Positions 13,301 to 56,610 are shown, numbered from the stretch's first letter. The stretch is 64,000 nucleotides of DNA from Ursus arctos (GCF_023065955.2 NW_026622986.1:20113848-20177847), one strand, 5' to 3'. Notes: generated by a model from the sequence alone, not told the origin. A program made the numbers and translations.

Positions 13301-16300
13301 GAAGGAAGCAAGCACCGTTTGGAGCAGAAGGGAATACTGAGGGAGTTGGGAGGAGGGATAAATCATCTGATTAAGTGTGATGTGGGGAAACTTTGTACAG
13401 AGTTTTGGGACAGAATGAAATGACTCAGTCAAACATACAAAGAAAACTAAGGCAATGAGATGTTGTAATTATTTACTCTAGGGGGAAAAAGTTGTAGGAA
13501 AAAGGGGAACATAATTATAGCACACTCTGGCTCAGGAGTAACTAAATTTTACAGTCACAATAATGAAAAGACAGTGTGTGTTAAACCAAAACGCTACATT
13601 GGGATGCTAAGGGATAAGGGCATAAAAGTACTAATTTCTCTTCTACCATAAGACAAATGATTAGTACACCTGAAACTAATATGTTCTGTCAATTATATCT
13701 CATAAAAGACAAATGATAATGTTTAAAATTTCCACATACGCATACTATTAAAAATATGGAAGTATGTGCTATTAACAGATACATTCATAAGGTTGTAAAG
13801 ATAATCAGCTTTGAAATTATTTCCTTCATTGATAACTGCATCAAGTAATGTCTTCTAGCTTATAATTAAGCAATACAAAACTGCTGAGACTGTGTACTTT
13901 GTCATAGTTTTACTCAGACAAGCACGCTTTCGCATACTTATTCCCAGAAAGGTATCAAATTTATGAGAAGATGCTTTGTGCTGTAAAATGCTTCAGGACA
14001 AAGAGACGAGAGGCAAATACTGAAAAACAGATAAGGGAAAGGAGTTTTTAAAGTGAGACACGTAGTTTGGCTGCAAATCTGAATCATCTAGGCAGTGACA
14101 CCCAGGCCACCCTGCCCCATTCTGATCTAATTGGTCTGAGATGGGGCCATGGGCTTATTATTCTAATATGTAACAAAGATTGAGTGATCTGAGTATCTCT
14201 GGATTAGCTGCATTATAGTGGTGAAAATGGAAAATGCTGAGATTGTCAGTTAATTTTGTTGATCTAGAAAGTAAAAAATACAGAACTAAAGGATCAGTCT
14301 GATGACATTATTCCCCAGCTTAAAAAAATAACATACAATGAGCAATCTCTTCAACGGGTCTGTACAGTTTAATGTCTTAGTCGGTTGACACACAAGGCCC
14401 TCTGTGATCGCGTTCCAGGGGCTACCTCTCCAACCTCAACCCCTCTAACTCCCCCCACAGGCCAACTAAGATACAGCCAAACTAAACTATTTTCAGCTTC
14501 CTTCAATGTACCCAAGTATTTGATTCCTCTTCCATTTGCATATTATTAGTCCTTCAGCCTAAAATAATATGCCCCTTTTACTCAGTCTCCTTCGCATGCC
14601 CAGTAAACTCCCACTTACAGTAAAGTACAAGTATACCTTTTTCGGTAAAGTCTTCCAGGAACCACGTGAGAAAAATTAATCACTTGCTTCTTGGTGATCA
14701 TCACCACACTTTCCTACCTGTTAAAAAATTTACCATCCTGCATTTTTCCCCACCCTTCTCATTTGCTGATCTTTGAGTACTTTGGGAGTAACTATGTTAC
14801 ATTTTGTTTGCTTTTCATCTTTGTATCTCCTATGCCTAACTGAAGACTGGTGATGGCCTTTGATTAAATGTTAGTTGCATGAATGAGGATAAAATGATCG
14901 GATAACCACTGGCTCTAAATTTTCAACAGGAAAGTTAAAGGAAAAGAAAAATTCTAAATAGTAGGGGCGATTCAGGAGGCCTGAGCAATTATGGGACTTT
15001 AAGCAGCCCGTGAATGTTTTTCTTCATCTCCTACACCCTCTGTTCCCTTGTAGTCTGATTAAGGAAATTAAGAAAGGCTTAATAATAATAATAAAAAGAA
15101 AAAGAAGAAAATAAAACAACAGTAATAAAACTAGAGAAAAGAGGAGTTGGATAGGTAACACAAGGACAAAGACTTTGGTAATGTTTTGTTTCTTAAACTA
15201 TGGGAAAAGATAAGCAGATGATAATTGTGTTAATCTTTATACTTTTTAACGTGTTAAAATACTGCTCTACATATAGTAGTGAACTCATGTAACAAGGACT
15301 AGAAAATAAAAACTGCTGAAAAAGCATGTATTAAATGTATACATATCCTCAAGAACTTAAACTGACCACTCTGAAATCACCTGACGTGTGGTATTTATGG
15401 TAATTGCATATATACATATGATTACATATACACACATATTTGTATATGTGTATACATACATCTGTATTTATAACTTTGGAAAAGACTATTTTAGCGTTCT
15501 TATCTACAGAACAAATGAACTAAAGCCATTTCATTTTCTTCACGGCTTCTCAAATCCAGGGGAAAAAATACCACACTGGCAGTTAACAATTGGTAGCATC
15601 ATAAAACACTGGTTTATATTACGTCGGGTATTAAATGGAAAACGAAACTGAATTTAAAATGTAGACCTAATTACTAAGAAAGCATTCTGTTCAAAGAATG
15701 CCTAAAACTTTATCTATTGCCAGGCCCTTTTTCGTCTGTGTATTTTCTCTCTTCAGAAGACATCACATCGCATTCTCTGACTCAGAACAGGTTTTACAAC
15801 TTCTTGGCCCTTTGGACTTCCAACTTCCAAATGTCTCATAACCTGTTCTAGACTAATTAAGGACACGCAATCTCCTATAGAGAACCAAAAGCATTCAGTT
15901 CTCTAATACCTAAGAAAGGAATAAAGGGTTTAGGATGCAGATTTCCGGAAACTCGTGCATCTCACAGGACAACTCATTCCCGAGTCTGAGGGAGCCGGCG
16001 AAATCAGAGAGAACGTGAAGGCGCACTGGCTTAAAGAACAGCGTAGAAAAAAAGCAGCACTAGTAATAATAATTTCAAAAAAAAAAAGTTGATAGGTTTC
16101 TGGGCGGACACTTATCTTGGGGCAAGCCACAGGATGCTTAATTAGAGACAGACCCTCAAAATACCTCCAGGTATCACTAGGTGCTTTCCGCTTTGCTTCG
16201 CTAAAATCCAAAAATTCTTAGTTTGGACTCTGGGATCCCAAATGCCTCCTCTTTCCACTCCTCGTTTCTCCCACACATCCAGTCTCTCCTGCACCTTCTC

Positions 16301-16507
16301 CCAGCCTAAAATACTGAGTTTCTACCCGCCCCCTCGAGAAAATCACTTCTCTGCGTCTCAGAACATTTGTGTCCACCGACAGTCCTGCCTCCGGCTGTCC
16401 GCTAAGGCAACCGGACCCTCCTCCTTGGAGTCGAGCCGTTGCGCAGCTCCATCCTTCTCACCTTGGTTACAGAAGAGGCTCCACAGTTTAGCGAAGATCA
16501 GCCCCAT
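1217..16507 (-). CDS. ARL5B: ARL5B gene, 5' part (coding exons 1-3)
   Basis: This is the span of the ADP-ribosylation-factor-like GTPase 5B gene inside the window. Joining 16507-16462, 3015-2955 and 1364-1217 on the minus strand gives an uninterrupted 85-residue N-terminus that begins [15 protein letters not shown]. It carries Gly2 for N-myristoylation, the P-loop GLDNAGKT at residues 23-30, the switch I segment around SPTIGSN (45-51) and the switch II motif WDIGGQE (65-71). The known protein is about 179 residues, so roughly half is here; the NKQD and SCCA-type nucleotide-base motifs must lie left of position 1. ARL5 proteins are known to recruit the GARP tether to the trans-Golgi for endosome-to-Golgi traffic. 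ARL5A is the close paralogue; I chose ARL5B because of the head-to-head NSUN6 neighbour and the residues seen. Confidence 0.93.
1365..2954. other. ARL5B intron 2, repeat-poor
   Basis: There is no SINE or L1 here that I can recognise. A 65-codon plus-strand frame at 1625-1822 shows no family resemblance and runs antisense to the gene. The absence of young repeats between exons 2 and 3 contrasts with intron 1. Confidence 0.6.
2955..3015 (-). CDS. ARL5B: ARL5B coding exon 2
   Basis: This 61-base exon has an acceptor ...TTTTTGTAG and a donor TT|GTAAGT. It completes Glu16, encodes [19 protein letters not shown], and leaves two bases of Phe36. It contains the guanine-nucleotide phosphate-binding loop G-L-D-N-A-G-K-T (residues 23-30), with Lys29 and Thr30 contacting the phosphates and Mg2+ in this family. 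Intron 1 upstream is about 13.4 kb and intron 2 downstream about 1.6 kb. Confidence 0.94.
3375..3563 (+). repeat. SINEC (CAN SINE)
   Basis: The head is ggcgcctgggtggctcag and the tail caaataaataaacaaaatcttt, flanked by a 9-base duplication aattgtttt (3366-3374 and 3564-3572). It lies in ARL5B intron 1, antisense to the gene. The body is more diverged than its neighbour at 3712. Confidence 0.9.
3712..3922 (+). repeat. SINEC, bear-type young subfamily
   Basis: The head is ggcgcctgggtggcatagcg and the body includes gcttgtgttccctctctcgc, with tail aataaattaataaaatctt and an impure A-rich run. A short aaaattga duplication flanks it. It is the same subtype as the copy at 6791 and differs from older copies in lacking the ...cagtcggttaag... 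start. Confidence 0.9.
4055..4235 (-). repeat. SINEC (CAN SINE)
   Basis: Antisense copy ending ccacccaggcacccct, with a perfect 15-base duplication ctggattttacaact (4040-4054 and 4236-4250). Together with the two plus-strand SINEs at 3375 and 3712 it makes inverted pairs within about 900 bases in ARL5B intron 1. Confidence 0.92.
4251..6771. other. ARL5B intron 1, unique-looking DNA
   Basis: About 2.5 kb without a recognisable exon or young repeat. Short frames on both strands look random. A TTTG run occurs at about 6693-6715. Confidence 0.55.
6791..6992 (+). repeat. SINEC, young insertion with 19-base duplication
   Basis: Full-length bear-type SINEC with a pure A tail of about 17 bases. The flanks share a perfect 19-base duplication agaaatgtgtatgttgggg (6772-6790 and 6993-7011). 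The clean tail and intact duplication indicate a recent insertion, in ARL5B intron 1 and antisense to the gene. Confidence 0.94.
7115..7222 (-). repeat. old short tRNA-derived SINE
   Basis: It begins agattttatttttaagtaat and ends gccagccaggcagccc, with the acacccaacctagggctt type body lacking the pyrimidine stretch. This is an older, shorter carnivore SINE subtype in antisense orientation. A related copy is at 18517. Confidence 0.75.
8630..8820 (-). repeat. L2-like fragment
   Basis: The stretch aacatttattgagttcattttatg followed by tctctaccctcaacaatctta looks like the reverse of a LINE2 3' end. It is strongly diverged, and the boundaries are approximate. Confidence 0.35.
8895..8995 (+). repeat. 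MIR fragment
   Basis: It contains gccagttaatcctcacaatc, then catcccacgag and tactgaggaggaaatggag, matching the MIR core-and-tail pattern (tcctcacaacaacc...gaggaaactgag). It is an ancient mammal-wide SINE in ARL5B intron 1. Confidence 0.6.
10211..10415 (-). repeat. SINEC (CAN SINE), diverged
   Basis: The reverse tail attttatttatttgtcagaga is followed by the GA-rich body and ends catccaggcgttcc. It interrupts the old L1. An imperfect flanking duplication (agatacaattct / tacatacagttct) is visible. Confidence 0.85.
12160..12388 (+). repeat. SINEC (CAN SINE) with internal extra segment
   Basis: The head is ggcgcctgggtggctcggtt, with an extra ttaagcagccttagctttaagcagccg-like repeat near 12182-12209 and tail aaaaaataaatctttaaaa. 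The flanks are an imperfect duplication (aaaagtagaagtctcaa / aaaagtagatgattcaa). It splits the ancient L1. Confidence 0.88.
13111..14370. other. ARL5B intron 1, AT-rich, little recognised
   Basis: No exon is seen. Only the L1-type tail near 13640-13715 is recognisable. The remaining frames are short and random. Confidence 0.5.
14380..14890 (+). repeat. L2 (LINE2) remnant
   Basis: The order matches the L2 3' end: caaggccctctgtgatcgcg, gctacctctccaacctcaac, ccttcagcctaaaataatat, ctccttcgcatgcccagtaa and tttgtatctcctatgcctaa. It is diverged and non-coding, in ARL5B intron 1 on the strand opposite the gene. Confidence 0.65.
14891..16299. other. ARL5B intron 1, upstream end
   Basis: This is AT-rich DNA with a TA/CA-rich alternating stretch (15405-15470, cataTATAc type) and short AAT runs near 15080. 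No repeat family or exon is clear. It merges into the CpG-rich exon 1 region. Confidence 0.5.
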
Positions 16508-17180
16508 CATGAGCACCTGGGCGGGCCGCGGGATTCCTCAGCAGCAGGTGCCGCTGTGCCGGGCCCCCCACCACGGCGCTGGCTGTAGGGAACCGAGGAG
16601 AAGCCTACTGAGACCGCGCCGCGAGGGCTCTAGCTGGCCGAGAAGCCTCGATCGGCCGCTCAGCTACCAGTCAGAAGACACCGCGCCGAGTCCCTACCGG
16701 AGAGTCCTTTGTTTCGAGCCAACTGAGCCCAACGCCGACCCGTAGTCCCCTCGGTCTGAACCCACCTACCCACCAGCGCTTCATCCAGCCCCAAGCCCCG
16801 CCTCCGCTCCGCCTCCCCTCCCGAGTCCCGACCACCCATCGCCGGAAGGACGGGGCCTGACGTCGGCACGCTTACGTTAACCCACGCTTTCGACGTGGCG
16901 TTTCCTCCGGCTTCACTTCCGGTGGGCGGGCTCCAAATTGCTCCGCTGAGTGGGAGGTTTTGGGTACGTGGGAGTCGGGGAGTTTCCCTCCGTTAGAGTT
17001 TGTACTGGTCGCTGTTTGCAAGCGTTTGCCAGGTTCCGGTTCTCGAGTCTCTGTTGTTGGGCAGGTGCGCACCTGTCCTCTTAACGTAGGGGCAACTGCA
17101 GTTCCTCCCACCGAATAGCGGCCGTTTGCTACCCTGTTACTGCACGGAAGTAAGCGGTGTTTCTCTCTCACTACTGTCAC
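16300..17180 (-). promoter_or_regulatory. ARL5B: ARL5B CpG-island promoter
   Basis: The stretch is GC- and CpG-rich against an AT-rich background and covers ARL5B exon 1 and its 5' flank. On reading I see a TGACGTCG CRE-like site at 16858-16865, an ETS-type ACTTCCGG at 16915-16922 beside a GGGCGGG Sp1-type box at 16924-16930, and no clear TATA box. These fit a housekeeping, dispersed-start promoter. The exact transcription start is not determinable from sequence alone. Confidence 0.75.
16462..16507 (-). CDS. ARL5B: ARL5B coding exon 1
   Basis: The exon encodes the first 15 residues ([15 protein letters not shown]) plus one base of the next codon. The donor reads CAAG|GTGAGA on the minus strand. 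Gly2 is the myristoylation site of the Arf family, and the amphipathic helix that follows inserts into membrane. The ATG at 16507-16505 is immediately preceded by another in-frame ATG (16510-16508). I chose the second because it leaves Gly at position 2 and has the better initiation context (A at -3, G at +4). The exon lies in a CpG-rich promoter region. Confidence 0.93.
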
Positions 17181-17624
17181 CCCTGTCCAGGCAGGCGTGG
17201 GGTTCTGCGGTGATTCGAGATAGAATTGATCGGGAGACGATCCATGGAATGCTGGTGGCCACAGAGTTCAGTTATGTGATTAATTTAAAGCCCCCCAGTT
17301 TTGCCATGCATTTGGAATTGTCATGGAGCCCAAGTACACGAAACAAAATAACTTCCTTTAACTGAAATGGAATCCCAGTAATCTCTCCAGTTCAACAAAG
17401 TAGAGGGGAAAGCGTGCTGTACGTAGAGCAAAGAAACTGAAATTGCAAGGAAAAAGGTCGGATTAGGGAACTTTAAAAAATACGTATCTAATATTCCTTA
17501 GAAGGAACTGTTGTGAACTAAGATAATACCTGTAAGAACTGGCTGCGGCTGGAATTGATTCATTACTCAGTTAACCTTTTAAATCAAAAAGCCAATCCCC
17601 TACCTGTTTCCGTTCAACTTTATA

Positions 17625-17800
17625 ATTTTTTAATTTTTTTGAGGATAGTTGACACAATGTTACATTGGTTTCAGGTATACAACATAGTGAGTCAACATCT
17701 CTATCTTATGCCATGCTCCCCATAAGTGTAGCTACCATCTGTCGTGGTACAATGCTATTACACAATTCCACTTTGTTCTTCATGTTAGGTTCCAACAAAT
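17625..17800 (-). repeat. L1 3'-end fragment
   Basis: The text ttgaggatagttgacacaat and gtttcaggtatacaacatag, then gtagctaccatctgtcgtgg, is the reverse complement of a medium-age L1 3' UTR. Fragments of the same segment recur at 40560 and 56070. Confidence 0.7.
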
Positions 17801-18516
17801 TGAAAAGTTTCACAGCCTGAGATGAAGCCTAATTCCCAGTTAAGGAGAAAACTTAATTAAAAAGCTATGGACTTTGGTCAGGTGGTAGATTTTAACCCAG
17901 GTGGAGGGGACTTTTAACATGCCAAACTATTTCGTTACCTATGCAAAGAGAAGTGAAGTGTATGACTTATGAAGTACTCCCAGTATTAAGATTCAAAGAC
18001 CCTTTAAGACTTCTATATGGTATAATGTGCTCCAACTTTCTGACATTAAAGAGAAGTTATAACCTCCCACATAGAGGAAAAGGTATGAACTGAGCCTATG
18101 TAAAGTAGTTTCAGGACCATGAATTGGCTCAAATATTGATGATTTTGTGTTTGTGTAAACAGAGGCTTGAAGGGACATTTCTAGTCCTAGTTTCATTATT
18201 AATAAAAAGTTATTCCATAAATAGTTATGGAATCTAAAGTTTCCATAACTTAGATTCAACTGTTAGACATATATATAAACCACATTCTACTTTTTCTGGC
18301 TTTCAGATTTCCAATGAACAGTTTCTGAAAGAAAGCAGTTTTTTACAGAGTTTTGAAGCCAAAAAATTACATATTTCTTGAATATTTTTATGATGGTGTA
18401 ATGATACTTTAGAAAGTAAATTTGAAGTATTTTCCCTTTTAATTAAGTGGCATGAATATATTTGAGCAGGACTGTTTATATTTCTATTGATTCTACTCTT
18501 TCAAAATATCCAAAAC

Positions 18517-18623
18517 ATTTTTTTTTTTGAAAAAATTAATCTCTATACCCAACGTTGGGCTCTAACTCACAACTCTGATATCAAGAGTTGCATGCTCTGC
18601 CAACTGAGCTAGCCGGGTGCCCC
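18517..18623 (-). repeat. old short tRNA-derived SINE
   Basis: It reads tctctatacccaacgttggg, ctctaactcacaactctgat and gccaactgagctagccgggt, then gcccc. It is the same old subtype as 7115, in the intergenic region. Confidence 0.75.
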
Positions 18624-20114
18624 AAAGTGTTTGAAACTTTTATGTTGAAGAATTGTTCTAATTTTTATCATCTTTTCTGTAATTTACCTGACAACGGGAC
18701 TGCTGTAATATTTTTAAAATATTTTTTCACATTAGAAAGTGTTGTTTGTAGATTTAGGAATTTGAAATTTTTACTAACTGGAAGGAAAGAAAACTAGTCA
18801 CAACTAAAAAAAAAGATTAACAAAATATAGTTGTGAATTACCTAAAAAGAAATCATACTAATATACCATAATTATCTCTTAGAAAAGATACACTTTAGTT
18901 CATTTTGTACATTTGTATTACACATAGTAGGAACACTTGTCAATTTAATCAAATTAGAGAATTTTGAGTAATATACTTTTTAAATATAGCACTTAAAACA
19001 TAACACCTTTATTGATTTTTTTCTGAAAACCTCCCTTTAAAATTTTTTTAAAACTAATTTCAAAAGATCCAAAGAAGGAAACACTGTTCTATGAAACGTT
19101 ACTATTTGAATATAAATTATTTCGAATTCGTGAAATAAGAAAAAAAGTCATAGAAAAGGTATGTAATACTGTTGTTAGGATTAGAACTTATTTTCTGAAG
19201 TATTAATTGGAAATAACTTCAATTAAAACAGAATGCTGGTAGTCTTTCTCTCCAACAAATTTTAAGACAAAGATAAAAGTACTGTACTTAGAGCAAAACA
19301 AAGAAATTAAAATTTCAAGGAAAAATGAAACATTGAACAACTAGGAAATTAAAAACAAACTATATTCTTTAGAAGGAATTCATTATGAACTAACTTCAGA
19401 TAATACTTAGAAGAATTGGCAGGAATTGAATTCAGTTTACTACTCTGTTAGCTAAGATAAATTGCATGCATGGCTTGAACCAAGAGTCCAGGAGTCCAGG
19501 GATAGTATGTTCTGCCAACTAGGAATGAAATTTACTCTTTAAAAACAACTCTCCTACACACTTAAGCTTATGTCCGATTTGACTTTAGTCTCCAGATGAG
19601 CAGAGAATGATAGATTCCCAGATTTCCTAGACTTTTTTCCCTGATCCCCTCATACCTTCTTCATGAAAGTAAATATTTTGGAATATGTTTGTTTTTTGAT
19701 AAGGTTAAGCTTTGGAGAACCACAGACTTAAAATTGTAAGATTAAAAAAAAACATTATAAGATTATATCTAAGATTTTTTTGCTCCCCCACATTGGGGGC
19801 CATATCACCCCACTGAGAAAATACAACCTGAATGACCCTTACATGGATGTATTCCTATAGGAATCTTTCTTTGCTTAGACAATATGCACTATGCCAACTT
19901 CAGATTCATAATATGCTTTTCTTGGACCCAACCCAGGAACACCAAGAAGCATCTTCGTCAACATAACTGTCACTACAATAGTGTCTAGACAAGAATAGTC
20001 TAATTGTGCTCAGCACTCTTCACGTGTGCTTAACTAGTGAACTAATTTCCAGCAAATACATGTTTTATCAGCATTTTCTTTCTCTAGTTCACATAGATGC
20101 CCATCCATCTATCT

Positions 20115-20222
20115 ATCTAGTCATTTAACGTTTAAGTGCCTATTACTTGTTAAGGCAATGGGTGTTCAGTGATGAGATGAAGTCTATTCTCATGGAATTT
20201 ACAATCTAGTCCAACTTGTTCC
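20115..20222 (-). repeat. L2-like fragment
   Basis: It reads taagtgcctattacttgtta, then gtgttcagtgatgagatgaa and ctcatggaatttacaatcta. This is the familiar reverse reading of an L2 3' end (catggagcttacattctag). It is short and diverged. Confidence 0.45.
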
Positions 20223-20342
20223 TTCTTCTCCCTTATCTCCTAAATACAGATTCCAACCATCATTGGTGCCATGGTCACAATGTTGAGGCTGCAAAAATTC
20301 CTTTGGAAATGCCTGATGTAGGCATTTTCCTAATCACTTTTA

Positions 20343-20563
20343 TTTTTTTTTAAGATTTATCTATTTATTTGAGAGTGGGAGGGAGAGAGCCTGTGCACAT
20401 GCAGAGTGGGGAGGAGCAGGGGGATAGGGAAAGGAAGTCTAAGACAGACTCTGGACTGAGGGCAGAGCCCAATGCAGGGCTCAATCTGGTCGCTGAGATG
20501 AGGACCTGAGCAGAAAGCAAGAGTCGGAGGTTTAATGGACCACGCCACCTAGGTCCCCCTGGA
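20343..20563 (-). repeat. SINEC (CAN SINE), diverged
   Basis: Antisense copy with head complement ccacctaggtccccct. A 20-base duplication with one mismatch flanks it (cattttcctaatcactttta at 20323-20342; 20564-20583). Its body is diverged but the duplication is well kept. Confidence 0.88.
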
Positions 20564-21399
20564 CATTTTCTTAATCACTTTTAGATGATTTAGCTATGGA
20601 AGCATCCTATCAACTTACTGAAGAAGTAAGCTACGATGTAAAGAGTTGGTATTTAGAAGGCAGGGGCTGTGGTCTTTATTCTCACTTTCTAACGAACTAT
20701 GAGGCCACAGAGTTATTTCAGCTCTGGGAGTCTTGTTTTACTCTTTCATAAAAGGGAACCACATTACAGGGTTGTTATGTGGCTGTAAGTTAAAATATCT
20801 TAAACAGAACCTGTTTGGCGTATCATAGAAAGTAATTATTACACATTTTAAACATTTCTGTGTGAGACTTAGAAAAAGACTTTAAAAATCTTTAACTATA
20901 GTTATGTGTAAATGGCCACAGCTGCAAAAACAAACAAAAATATAAGGCAAGGAGGCAATTCTTTGTAGTTTCCTATTCAATCATAAAATGTCCGACTTTC
21001 ATTAGGCATCTTGTCCTTTTGAATCTTTTCCTTCATCTGTAACATATAAATTATGCCAAAGGTCTCAGAGCCTTAAAGTATAACTCAGCTGTGTTACAGG
21101 TAACCGCTAGCCTCGTTTAACTAATTATAAATACTATACGTGGGTTTTTAAGTTTTAACTGATAATTCATGGATATTAACACACCATTAACCCAGCTTTC
21201 AAAACTCTGAATAATGGCGTTCATTCACAGCTGAAGTCTGATCAGTACGCCTCCGAGAGATAAAATAATTCTGAAGTCAAAGGGTGGCTTATAGCTTCAA
21301 ATAAACTCTGGCTTCCTTCTTTTGTTGGAGGACAACTAGCAGGTAACTAATTGGATCTCCAATTTATTCAGACCAGCAAAGCCTTCGATTTCACCCACA

Positions 21400-21960
21400 C
21401 CGTTTCCTCATTTCCCCAGGCACCCACCCCAGGCGCTGGATCAGGAGGATCACCCAGGCCGCCGCCCCTTCCTCCTGAGAGGCCCAGAAAACCACCTGCA
21501 CGTGGAGGAGCCGCCAAAAGAGCTCGGAAACTCCGAAGACCTGACGTACGACAATTTGCGGTTGCGGATTGGGGAACCGGGGAGGGTGGGACGCGTCGCC
21601 GGAAGTGACGCAAGCCGGAAGCGGCTTTCTGCAGAGAAATAGGGGGCGCGGTTTTGAAATGAGGTCTGAAGGCTGAATGTGAGTGAACGGAAGCCGGTCT
21701 CTTTTCCAGGCCAGTTCGCAACGGATTAGCTTGTCTTTTTTTTCCCCCCTGTATATTCTCTGCAACGTGAGGGACATGGCCTCACAGTAATTTCCGTGAG
21801 CGTCTCTAAAGGACCAAGGACGTGTGTGGTGGAGGCGAGGAAGCCGCTCTAAACTGGCCACGCTCGAGAAAGCGTGGATGTACCTCCGCAATCCCGAATA
21901 TAACTTGGAAAGAGCGGCGCGTTTTTCCTGGCCATCTGGTGGTCCCGGCACGCGTGGGTG
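21400..21960 (+). promoter_or_regulatory. NSUN6: NSUN6 CpG-rich promoter and 5' leader
   Basis: This is the second CpG-rich block, ending about 100 bases before the NSUN6 start codon. Two ETS-type motifs sit 16 bases apart: CCGGAAGTGACG at 21599-21610 and CCGGAAGC at 21615-21622, in a stretch with CRE-half character (TGACG). A CCAAT-like GGATTGGGG lies at 21566-21574 on the reverse reading. No TATA box is evident. Transcription probably begins near 21600-21680 (inference), which would place several small upstream ATGs in the leader. Confidence 0.7.
21776..21790 (+). other. minimal upstream ORF in the NSUN6 leader
   Basis: ATG GCC TCA CAG TAA: a five-codon upstream frame whose start has a strong context (G at -3 and G at +4). 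It ends well before the NSUN6 start, so re-initiation could follow. It matters only if the transcript starts upstream of it. Confidence 0.4.
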
Positions 21961-22061
21961 GCTGCTCATTGCCAAGACGCTGCTCACTGTTAATTCGGAA
22001 AGAGAAAAAAAGCCACCGTTTTCCAGCATTTTTCTTGAGGAGAACCAACACAGTAGGAAAA

Positions 22062-22078
<17 letters not shown>
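21878..22078 (+). other. upstream ORF overlapping the NSUN6 start codon
   Basis: An ATG at 21878 opens a 66-codon frame that ends with TAA at 22076-22078, so it reads across the NSUN6 start (22062) in another frame. Its context is weak (T at -3, T at +4). If included in the mRNA it would lower NSUN6 translation. The encoded peptide has no recognised domain and may be chance. Confidence 0.45.
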
Positions 22079-54296
<32,218 letters not shown>

Positions 54297-56045
54297 GTGA
54301 GTTAAATTTTATCTTTACAGGCTTCTGTAATTGGCTCTTGGAAACAGATTTTGCTGTCATTGTTCTAGCCCTAAAATATCCATAAGACCTTGAAACTGGC
54401 ATGGATCTGAGATATTTTGCCATAATAGATACCATTTTGCTTTTCATCTTATCCCAGAACATATATATAGTACCTATATATAGTTATGTCAGATTTTAAT
54501 AACATCAAATCAAACCCCAAGACTTGGTCAGACTCTTTAGTCTTAATGTATTTGTCTTAATTTCATATTAAATCTCAGAAAGCTTATTAGCCTTTCAAGT
54601 TTATGATTCTTGAGCTAATTTTTTTTTCTTCATTTTTCTTGAGAGAATGGGGCTATGGAGCTGGGAAGGAAGGGAAAACTGCCACATATCTTGTTTTGGA
54701 GTAAAATGTTGCATTTATTAAGTCCTCTGTTGCTATCTTTGTGTAGATATGGTTTCATGAAATACTCAAGAAACTTGCATATTTTAATGAATTAATTGCC
54801 ATTAGTTTCCCCAAAATGTTTATTGATTAAAGATGCTACTTGAAAAAAGATGATTTTAAAAAGGTGAGGACATGGTTTTGACTTCCCACCCTTTACAGAC
54901 CATCTAGTTTTCACATATGTAAGGTCTTATTCATAAGAATGACTGGTAGCAGTGGACAGCTCAATATAATCCATTACTGTCACTTTACTGAAATTGTTGG
55001 TAGGTCACCAAGTTATATATATCATTGAATTAAGTGATCATCCTCAAAAGCATATTAGGCTGAGATTGGGGTGAGAACAATCAAGCTGTGAAGGTAGCCA
55101 TCTTAGAGTTTGGTCTTCAGTGCTATAGGGAGACATTCATTAATTAACTTGGGATATTCGATCACTGATTTTTCACTCATCCATATCACTTTATTAGCTG
55201 ATGGTTGTAGGTTGTCATCTTTAGCTCTTTTTTTCATTAAGACCTGTTTCATCACAGATACTTTATGGTACTTTGATTTGGAGTATTAAACCTAGAGTGT
55301 CTGGCAGTAGACCCAATCTGTTTGATGGAAAATGCATCAGTAGTAATGTCAACATCAACATATCTTTGGGACTCCTGGAAAGTGAGAAGTTATTTTGTGA
55401 CACCTGCCTGATGTGTAATAAACCACATGGGAATAAACAAATAAATGAAACACATGGAAGGCTTCTTAGAAAAATATGGATTGTTCTCAGGAGCAAGTTC
55501 TGGACTATTATGTATCTTCCTATAGAGGTGGGAATAGGTCAGGTGTAATTGCCTGATTACGTGAGAACAGCACTTCATAGTCAGTTGATTGTTAACCCAG
55601 AAGAGTTAGCCAGGACTTCGCAGGAGATTTATAGTAGCGTATCAGCTAATGGGCTGTATCCGAGAGACCCAAAATACAGTGGTTTAGGAAAGATAGAAGC
55701 GTTTTTTGTTTCTTTGTTTGTTTTTGTTTATTTTGGTCCCACCTGACAGAAGTGGGCCTCCAACATGGTAGTTTCATCTCTGGGTCCAAGGCAGATGTGC
55801 CAGTTCTTTCAAGGGGAAGGAAAAGGGTATCAGAATCCTTATGAGTTCACATGCCACTGGCCAGGTTAGTCATTGATCAATTTAACTGCAAGGGGGGCTG
55901 GAAAATGTTGTCATTAGATGTGTAGCCATGTGCCCAGTTCGAAACATGACTTTAGAAAAAGACGATAATGGGTATTAAAGAACAACTAGCAGTCTGACAA
56001 AGACTTTGTATTACTGAAAGTGATGATGGTGATTGTTAAAATTTA
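54297..56045. other. NSUN6: NSUN6 intron 8, first part
   Basis: No coding exon is found here, although the next NSUN6 exon would be expected downstream. Frames at 55263-55548 overlap on both strands and show no family motif. Confidence 0.5.
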
Positions 56046-56610
56046 CAAGATACTTTAAATTTCTATTATTTTAGGGTAGTTGACAGTGTTATTAGTTTCA
56101 AGTGTACAGCATAACAATTCTTAAGTTCTGTATATACTCAGTGCTCACCACAGTCACCCTCTGTCACCATAAAATGTTACTATATTATTGAGTATATGCC
56201 CTCGCTGTGCTTTTTATCTCTGTGACTTACTCATTGTATAGCTAGAAGTTTGTATCTCTTAATTTCCTTCACATATTTTGCCCATCCCCTTACCTACCTC
56301 CCCTCTGGCAACCACCAGTTTGTTGTCTGTATTTATGAGTCTGTTTCTGTTTGTTTGTTCACTTATTTTGACATTTGGAGTCCACATATAAGTGAAATTC
56401 TATGGTATTTGTCTGTGTCTGACTTATTTTACTTAGCATAATACCCTCTAGGTCCATCCATGTTGTCATGAATGGCAAGATGCCATTCATTTTTGTAGCT
56501 GACTAATACTGTGTGTGTCTGTGTATGTGTTTGTGTATACATACCACATCTTCTTTATCCCATCTATCAGTAGACACTTGGGAGTGCTTCAGTATATTGG
56601 CTACTGAAAG

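Larger units (their letters stand above)
17181..21399. other. ARL5B-NSUN6 intergenic region between the two CpG islands
   Basis: This is AT-rich DNA between divergent promoters, holding an L1 3' fragment (17625), an old SINE (18517), an L2-like bit (20115) and a SINEC (20343). No exon or RNA gene is recognisable. The longest frames (for example 17126-17365 and 17993-18259) show no family resemblance. Confidence 0.6.

Noticed and set aside
16242..16745. 167-codon open frame on the plus strand across ARL5B exon 1
   Set aside because: It is antisense to a certain exon inside a CpG-rich promoter, where stop codons are rare by base composition. No domain or family resemblance is seen.
21391..22029. 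212-codon minus-strand frame over the NSUN6 promoter
   Set aside because: GC-rich shadow opposite the NSUN6 leader. It has no recognised motif, and its frame is explained by low stop density in the CpG island.
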